Shown piece after piece: positions 60,297 to 64,000 of a DNA stretch of 64,000 nt; the stretch's first letter is position 1; every line of letters starts with the position of its first letter. Location of the stretch: NCBI GenBank assembly GCA_947165505.1, contig CAMVAT010000003.1, forward strand, positions 108,576 to 172,575, written 5' to 3'. Source of the DNA: an uncultured Prevotellaceae bacterium (GTDB lineage: Bacteria > Bacteroidota > Bacteroidia > Bacteroidales > Bacteroidaceae). Under the pieces are notes generated by a model. It did no database searches, had not been told where the DNA came from, and was given only the letters and a program-made list of their open reading frames with translations. The position numbers and the translations under genes were made by a program.

Positions 60297-61040
60297 TTAG
60301 AAATTATCAAATCCTTCGTAAGTTTTGAAAGCGAGTAAATACAAACTCTTATAGAAATCTGACTTATCCAACTCTTCGTATACTGTATTCATGAGCTTTG
60401 CAGATTCATCTTCAGCAATAACATCATCAAGAATGTCAGGAAGTGCTTTGCATAGTTTGAAGAAAGCGTCTTTCTCGCCAAAAACGATTTCATAGAATTT
60501 GTCAAGCGATACACGTAAAATTCTATCATGAGAAAACTGTCGGCCATCAACTGTAACATTCCATTTCCTTTTCTGAGAACGCTTGGCTATAACCTCAACA
60601 AGCATACAGGTGGCCTTGTCATCCATGAGAATCTTATCCTGCATTTTCATATAAGTCTTTTGTGAAGCAGAAGAATTCATGGTATTATGCTTGTTCTTCA
60701 TCTCCACATAAATGTGCAAGTCATCGTTCAGTACGTCAAAGCCTCCTTTGTCACCATTAGCTGGCACTTCCCAACCGTTGCCTGCCAATCTGAACAGATA
60801 CTGGTGGAAATAGCCAATTCGGTTGTTGTTCGTCTTGTCTATCTGACGAAGGCATTCCGACTCTATAGTCTGAGCCATGGTTTGACCATAGATTTTAGAG
60901 TCAAACGTCAATTTGATGGGATCTATGATATTTTTATTGAACTCCTTCAGATTGATACTACGACGGTATTGCAAAACAGTTGACTTGACGTGGTTGAAGA
61001 TATCTTCATCAGAAACGAATCCTAAATTGTAGTTCTTCAT
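60297..61040 (-). CDS. Eco47II-like type II restriction endonuclease
   Basis: A 247-residue nuclease. NLGFVSDEDIFNHVKSTV at the start, NIIDPIKLTFDSKIYGQT, RIGYFHQYLFRL and YVEMKNKHNTMNSSASQKTY are diagnostic of the Eco47II family, whose members cut GGNCC. The likely active site is a PD-(D/E)xK variant using the Asp in GGFDVLN (about 100) and Glu-x-Lys in YVEMKNK (about 112-114). The gene is clearly more AT-rich than most of the window, which suggests horizontal gain. It precedes its methyltransferase in one operon, an order that needs some delay in nuclease action. Confidence 0.88.
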   Translation of the reverse strand: MKNYNLGFVSDEDIFNHVKSTVLQYRRSINLKEFNKNIIDPIKLTFDSKIYGQTMAQTIESECLRQIDKTNNNRIGYFHQYLFRLAGNGWEVPANGDKGGFDVLNDDLHIYVEMKNKHNTMNSSASQKTYMKMQDKILMDDKATCMLVEVIAKRSQKRKWNVTVDGRQFSHDRILRVSLDKFYEIVFGEKDAFFKLCKALPDILDDVIAEDESAKLMNTVYEELDKSDFYKSLYLLAFKTYEGFDNF

Positions 61041-61162
61041 ATTTCAAATGATGTGTTAAACTATATGCTACCCTCCCCGGAGTTATAAGACAAGGGAGAT
61101 TTATGTTGATTGTTTACATTCGACATGCTGACCTGTCCGATTGACCTCATGTCTTAGCGTTG

Positions 61163-61193
61163 CAAAGATACGACTATTTTTCTGAACTACAAG
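61163..61193 (-). promoter_or_regulatory. Promoter of the R-M operon with a long leader
   Basis: On the - strand: TTG (61191-61193), a spacer of about 19-20 bases and TATCTTTG (61163-61170). The leader before the endonuclease ATG is about 122 bases and contains a CTCCCTTG/CCCTCCCC segment that may fold. This could hold a delay or autoregulation signal; no C-protein gene is seen. Confidence 0.75.
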
Positions 61194-61249
61194 CATCCAT
61201 TCTTTTTTTTTCCGTTTTCTACAAGCCTCAGACCTGAAAAGTCAACGCG

Positions 61250-62710
61250 CTACCACCTCCTTTTGTCGTCGGCGGTTTTTCTTCCGTCGTCCTTGAGCCG
61301 GGCAGGGTAGGCGAGGGGATAGAAATGGGTCAGGTCGGCATTGAAACCGCAGATGAACTCGCCCGTGCCGATGTTGCGCCCCTTGGCGATGCTGATGAGG
61401 GCGGTGCCGCGCGGATCGACCAGGGCGTGGTCGCCCGAATAGGTGCGCCCATAGCACTCGGGGCGGTAGATGGTGAGCACCACATCGGCCGCTTCGGCTA
61501 TCTGGCCCGACCCACGCAGCCGGTTGATTGTCGGCTCGGGGTTGTTGCGCTCGCGAGAGAGTTGCGACAACAGCACCACACAGATGTCCAGTTCCTTGGC
61601 GATATTCTTCAGCTGGCGAGCCACGCTGCCGAAAAACTGCTCCTCGGTGCGCCGTCGGGCATTCACCCCCACATCATTATGCTGCAACACCTGCAAGTAG
61701 TCGATGAACACGCACTCCACCTGCTGACAGCGCACGGCATGACGGATGCCAGCCATGATGCTGTCGATGGTGGTGCGGATGCCGTCGTCGAAGTAGATGG
61801 GCAGGTCGAGCATCTGTCCGATATGGCTGTCGAACCGCTTAAACTGCGCTTGGTCGAGCCGGTCGAGCAGCATCACCCGGGGCGAGATGTCAACATAGGG
61901 AGCGGCCATGCGCGCCGCTATCTGCGCCATGCTCATCTCTACGGAGTAGAAGATGCAGGGATGGCTGCCCTGAGCAGCACTCACGCACAGGTCGCAGGCG
62001 AGCGAGGTCTTGCCCTGCGAGCTCTCCGCCGCTATCACCACCAGGTCGCCACGTTGCAACCCTCCTAAGCGGTCGAGGTCGTCGAACCCCGTGAGGATGC
62101 CCGCGGGGGCATTGCCGTTGGCGTTGTTCATGATAATGCGGTTCAACTGGCGGTTGGCCTCCAGCATGTCGCAGATGCAGGAGCCCGGCACCATGCCGAT
62201 GTTGTGTACCAACTGAGTGATGCGTTGCTGCTGTTCGTCGAACGGAGCGCTTAGTCTGCTGCATATATCCGAGGCCAGCTCCGCCACTTCCTGATAGCTC
62301 CGCCGCTGTTTGAGCTCATACAGGCATCGCAGGTAATACATCATCGTGCCTTCGTCGATATAGTGCACGAAGAGTGCCGCGAAGTTCACGTCCACGCCGT
62401 CGCGCGGCTGCTGGAAGAAATGGAGCGACACGGTGGCGATGTCGGCGGGTTCGCCGTTGTCGTAGAGTTGTCGTATGGCGTCATATACCGTCTGGTGTCG
62501 TTTGTCGTAGAAGAGTTCCCGGCACAGGTAGTCGCCGCCGGTCTCTATCCATTCGTTATGGCTGAGCAGTCCGGAGAGTACCCGCTCTTCCATGTCTTGG
62601 TTGTGTACAGGGACCTCCCCCGTACCCCCTCCGAAGGAGGGGGACACGAGCTGGGTCGAATGGTGATCTGTGAATTGTGAATTGTGCATTGTGAATTGTG
62701 AATTGTGCAT
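61250..62710 (-). CDS. DnaB-like replicative helicase with repeat-made N-terminus
   Basis: A 486-residue RecA-fold helicase. The DnaB N-terminal domain starts at MEERVLSGLLSHNEWIETGG (Met40), and the helicase domain carries Walker A SSQGKTSL (about 228-235), VECVFIDYLQVLQ (Walker B) and LLSQLSRERNNPEP. Residues 1-15 (MHNSQFT repeated) and 22-34 (VSPSFGGGTGEV) come from two repeat families. The frame is open to ATG 62710, but translation could begin at ATG 62593. The C-terminus and the DUF6291-like partner upstream suggest an accessory, element-borne helicase and not the main chromosomal DnaB. Confidence 0.83.
   Translation of the reverse strand: MHNSQFTMHNSQFTDHHSTQLVSPSFGGGTGEVPVHNQDMEERVLSGLLSHNEWIETGGDYLCRELFYDKRHQTVYDAIRQLYDNGEPADIATVSLHFFQQPRDGVDVNFAALFVHYIDEGTMMYYLRCLYELKQRRSYQEVAELASDICSRLSAPFDEQQQRITQLVHNIGMVPGSCICDMLEANRQLNRIIMNNANGNAPAGILTGFDDLDRLGGLQRGDLVVIAAESSQGKTSLACDLCVSAAQGSHPCIFYSVEMSMAQIAARMAAPYVDISPRVMLLDRLDQAQFKRFDSHIGQMLDLPIYFDDGIRTTIDSIMAGIRHAVRCQQVECVFIDYLQVLQHNDVGVNARRRTEEQFFGSVARQLKNIAKELDICVVLLSQLSRERNNPEPTINRLRGSGQIAEAADVVLTIYRPECYGRTYSGDHALVDPRGTALISIAKGRNIGTGEFICGFNADLTHFYPLAYPARLKDDGRKTADDKRRW
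62613..62644 (-). repeat. Palindromic repeat family A, in-frame copy
   Basis: On the - strand CCCCCTCCTTCGGAGGGGG with a GGGGGAGG tail, translated as SPSFGGGTGEV near the start of the DnaB-like protein, in the same frame as the copies in glycosyltransferase genes. Confidence 0.88.
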
Positions 62711-62720
62711 TGTGAATTGT
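62664..62720. repeat. GTGAATTGTGCATTGTGAATT word repeat
   Basis: Alternating TGTGAATTG and TGTGCATTG units, read on the - strand as MHNSQFT repeats. It spans the junction between the DnaB-like and DUF6291-like genes and supplies two ATG codons. Confidence 0.85.
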
Positions 62721-63499
62721 CACTTGTCATCATAGTTGCCGTCCCAGATTTTGATGAAGTTGGCGGGACGCATAATCCAGTCGAACGAGGCCACGAAACT
62801 GTTGCGGTTGTCTCCGTTGAGGAAACGGCTGTCGGAGGCTTTCCTGATCACCTCGGCCACAGCGTCGGTCCCGTACTCGCGAAACCGGGCATCAAGCACG
62901 CGCCGCCGTTTGCCGCGGAGCGATTTGATTTCGGGTATGCCGCGGCCTTGCACATACACGTTGAAATAGTCGCGCACCGCCTCGTAGAGTTCCTCGCCCT
63001 GAAGCTTGGGCTTTTGGTGATTGCCGCTATCGTTTTTTTTGCCGGGTTGGATGTCTGCCGGGGCGTCGTCTGCCGGGGCAGATGACACAGATGCGTCAGC
63101 ATCTGCAAAAGAAAGATTTCTTTCTTCACTTTCTTTTTCTACTTCTCTTTCTTCTTCTATTTCTTTTTCTTCTTCTGCGCGTGCGTGCGCGTTCGCGCGT
63201 GGACTGTCGGTGCGGACTGGGCACGCCCTGTCCTTACTTGTTGCGTGCTCGAGTTCGTTTGCGCGTGGGCAGTCGGTGCAGCGCAGGCGGCGTGAGCGCT
63301 CCAGCACGGGCTGCATGAGCATCCATACCGACTCGGCCAACTGCTTGTTTCTCAGTGTCATACCGTTGAAGTCGGGCTGTTCGCCGAAGGCCAGGAAGCA
63401 GAGCATGGCGGCCATCAGGTCTTTCTGTACTTTTCGGGGTTGTTTGCGGATGGCTTCCAACTGGTTGGTGAACACCATCACGGTTGTGTTTTGTGTCAT
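62720..63499 (-). CDS. DUF6291-like replication-associated protein
   Basis: A 259-residue protein. Residues 1-75 (VFTNQLEAIRKQPRKVQKDL, AMLCFLAFGEQPDFNGMTL) match the DUF6291 type, found beside phage or plasmid replication genes. Residues about 76-150 are low-complexity: a family B palindrome read as SKDRACPVR, flanked by duplicated TDCPRANE/TDSPRANA, then Glu/Lys-rich sequence. The C-terminal domain (ELYEAVRDYFNVYVQGRGIP, FNGDNRNSFVASFDWIM-like) resembles replisome organiser tails. It probably loads the adjacent helicase. Functional proof is lacking. Confidence 0.75.
   Translation of the reverse strand: MTQNTTVMVFTNQLEAIRKQPRKVQKDLMAAMLCFLAFGEQPDFNGMTLRNKQLAESVWMLMQPVLERSRRLRCTDCPRANELEHATSKDRACPVRTDSPRANAHARAEEEKEIEEEREVEKESEERNLSFADADASVSSAPADDAPADIQPGKKNDSGNHQKPKLQGEELYEAVRDYFNVYVQGRGIPEIKSLRGKRRRVLDARFREYGTDAVAEVIRKASDSRFLNGDNRNSFVASFDWIMRPANFIKIWDGNYDDK
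63212..63240 (-). repeat. Palindromic repeat family B, in-frame copy with flanking duplication
   Basis: AAGGACAGGGCGTGCCCAGT on the - strand, read SKDRACPVR, a different frame from the copy at 7983. GCGCGTGGnCnGTCGGTGC occurs on both sides (63,195-63,213 and 63,261-63,279). Confidence 0.82.
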
Positions 63500-63595
63500 G
63501 GTAGATATGGATTATGAGATGAATTGATATGGCTGTTATGGGTGGCAAACCGATGCGAAACAGGAATCGTTTTTGAGTCGTTTCGGTTTCGTTTG

Positions 63596-63625
63596 CAAAA
63601 GTAAACTCATGTAGCAGCCCGGCAA
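63596..63625 (-). promoter_or_regulatory. Promoter of the DUF6291-DnaB unit
   Basis: On the - strand: TTG (63623-63625), a 19-base spacer and TACTTTTG (63596-63603), about 97 bases before the ATG at 63499. The rest of the 63,500-63,811 spacer shows no gene. Confidence 0.75.
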
Positions 63626-63811
63626 TGGTATCCGATAAAGTTGGTGGAAAGTGTCGAAGACCCACATCCGGCTCCTCCCTTGCAGGGAGGGGAGTGATTA
63701 GTCATGTAACGAAGAAAAGTGATGTTGCCACACTGTTGGGCAGGCGGTGATTCTGTATTTATAAAATAGGAGAAAAAAAAGCGCCTAAGGCGCAGAAAAA
63801 AAGAAAAAAAT

Positions 63812-63940
63812 GGTGTAGCGTATATCTTTCGGAAAGGGGATTCCAACCTGGCCGATGGATACGTGCGTGCTTGACCGGGTGTAGCGTATATCTTTGCGGA
63901 AAGAGGATTCCAACCTTATCGGTTTGAATCCCCTTCTTCG
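63812..63940 (-). repeat. Direct repeats resembling the 3' end of the adjacent tRNA-Ser
   Basis: GGTGTAGCGTATATCTTT followed by CGGAAAG(A/G)GGATTCCAACC occurs at 63,812-63,849 and 63,878-63,916. On the - strand the second half reads GGTTGGAATCCTCTTTCCG, closely like the T-arm and acceptor end of the tRNA (GGTTCGAATCCCCCTCTTTCC). A further GGTTTGAATCCCC string is at 63,921-63,933. Confidence 0.75.
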
Positions 63941-64000
63941 CGGAAAGAGGGGGATTCGAACCCCCGAACCGGTTTCGCCGGTTACACGCTTTCCAGGCGT
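63941..64000 (-). tRNA. tRNA-Ser (GGA anticodon), 5' part beyond the window
   Basis: Reading the - strand: the anticodon loop CTGGAAA with anticodon GGA (63,992-63,994), a long class II variable arm with a CCGG stem, the T-arm GGGGGTTCGAATCCCCC and the 3' acceptor strand TCTTTCC with discriminator G. No CCA is encoded. The acceptor and D-arm 5' halves lie past base 64,000. Confidence 0.9.

Noticed and set aside
57402..61040. Glycohydrolase plus R-M genes as one anti-phage island
   Set aside because: The genes are on opposite strands, separated by a repeat-bearing spacer, and the glycohydrolase lacks a toxin partner. Adjacency alone does not support a joint defence system.

Overview
The window looks like chromosomal DNA from a Prevotella-type member of the Bacteroidales. 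Evidence: promoters with the Bacteroidetes TTTG / TAnnTTTG pattern, no obvious Shine-Dalgarno sequences, a C10 (interpain/streptopain-type) protease, gliding/T9SS-like C-terminal tails, a ccsBA-type cytochrome maturation protein, and the gene run rlmN - pdxA - sigma-54 activator - lptE - secG. This assignment is inference; no rRNA gene is present to settle it.

Layout. (1) 1-21,100: surface polysaccharide locus, all on the + strand. It holds seven glycosyltransferases (GT2 and GT4), a fucosyltransferase-like protein, two acyltransferases (one frameshifted), an EpsG-type polymerase, a priming sugar-phosphate transferase, an ATP-grasp ligase paired with a PLP decarboxylase, a DegT aminotransferase, a membrane-bound UDP-sugar 4,6-dehydratase and a nucleotidyltransferase-like protein. 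A decaying RelE-type toxin-antitoxin pair sits inside it. (2) 21,200-30,200: a mixed block with a zinc ribbon protein, nitroreductase, LD-carboxypeptidase, a large secreted C10 cysteine protease, a PurF homologue lacking the catalytic Cys, and a thioredoxin-like lipoprotein. (3) 30,200-39,300: a probable iron/haem block (porin, imelysin, di-haem oxidoreductase, cytochrome c maturation CcsBA) read away from a hemerythrin-LuxR fusion regulator and a second LuxR protein. (4) 39,400-44,900: GH115 and GH2 glycan-degrading enzymes ending in a perfect 46-bp palindrome. (5) 44,900-51,400: conserved housekeeping run secG to rlmN on the - strand. (6) 51,700-58,400: cupin, aldo/keto reductase, small secreted protein, subtilase, 35-residue zinc ribbon, ADP-ribosylglycohydrolase. 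(7) 58,500-64,000: an Eco47II-like restriction-modification pair, a DnaB-like helicase with a DUF6291-like partner, and a tRNA-Ser(GGA) running off the window, preceded by copies resembling its own 3' end.

The most unusual property is a dense population of short dispersed repeats. At least ten word-like families recur between genes, often joined into composites, and several enter reading frames without breaking them. One GC-rich palindrome, read as SPSLGGGxGEA, lies in five genes in the same orientation and frame. In three different glycosyltransferases its conserved P-S-x-G-G-G core falls at exactly residues 15-20. The fucosyltransferase-like gene carries four insertions from three families. 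Repeats also form the N-termini of the nucleotidyltransferase and the DnaB-like helicase and the C-termini of the C10 protease and the DUF4837-like lipoprotein.
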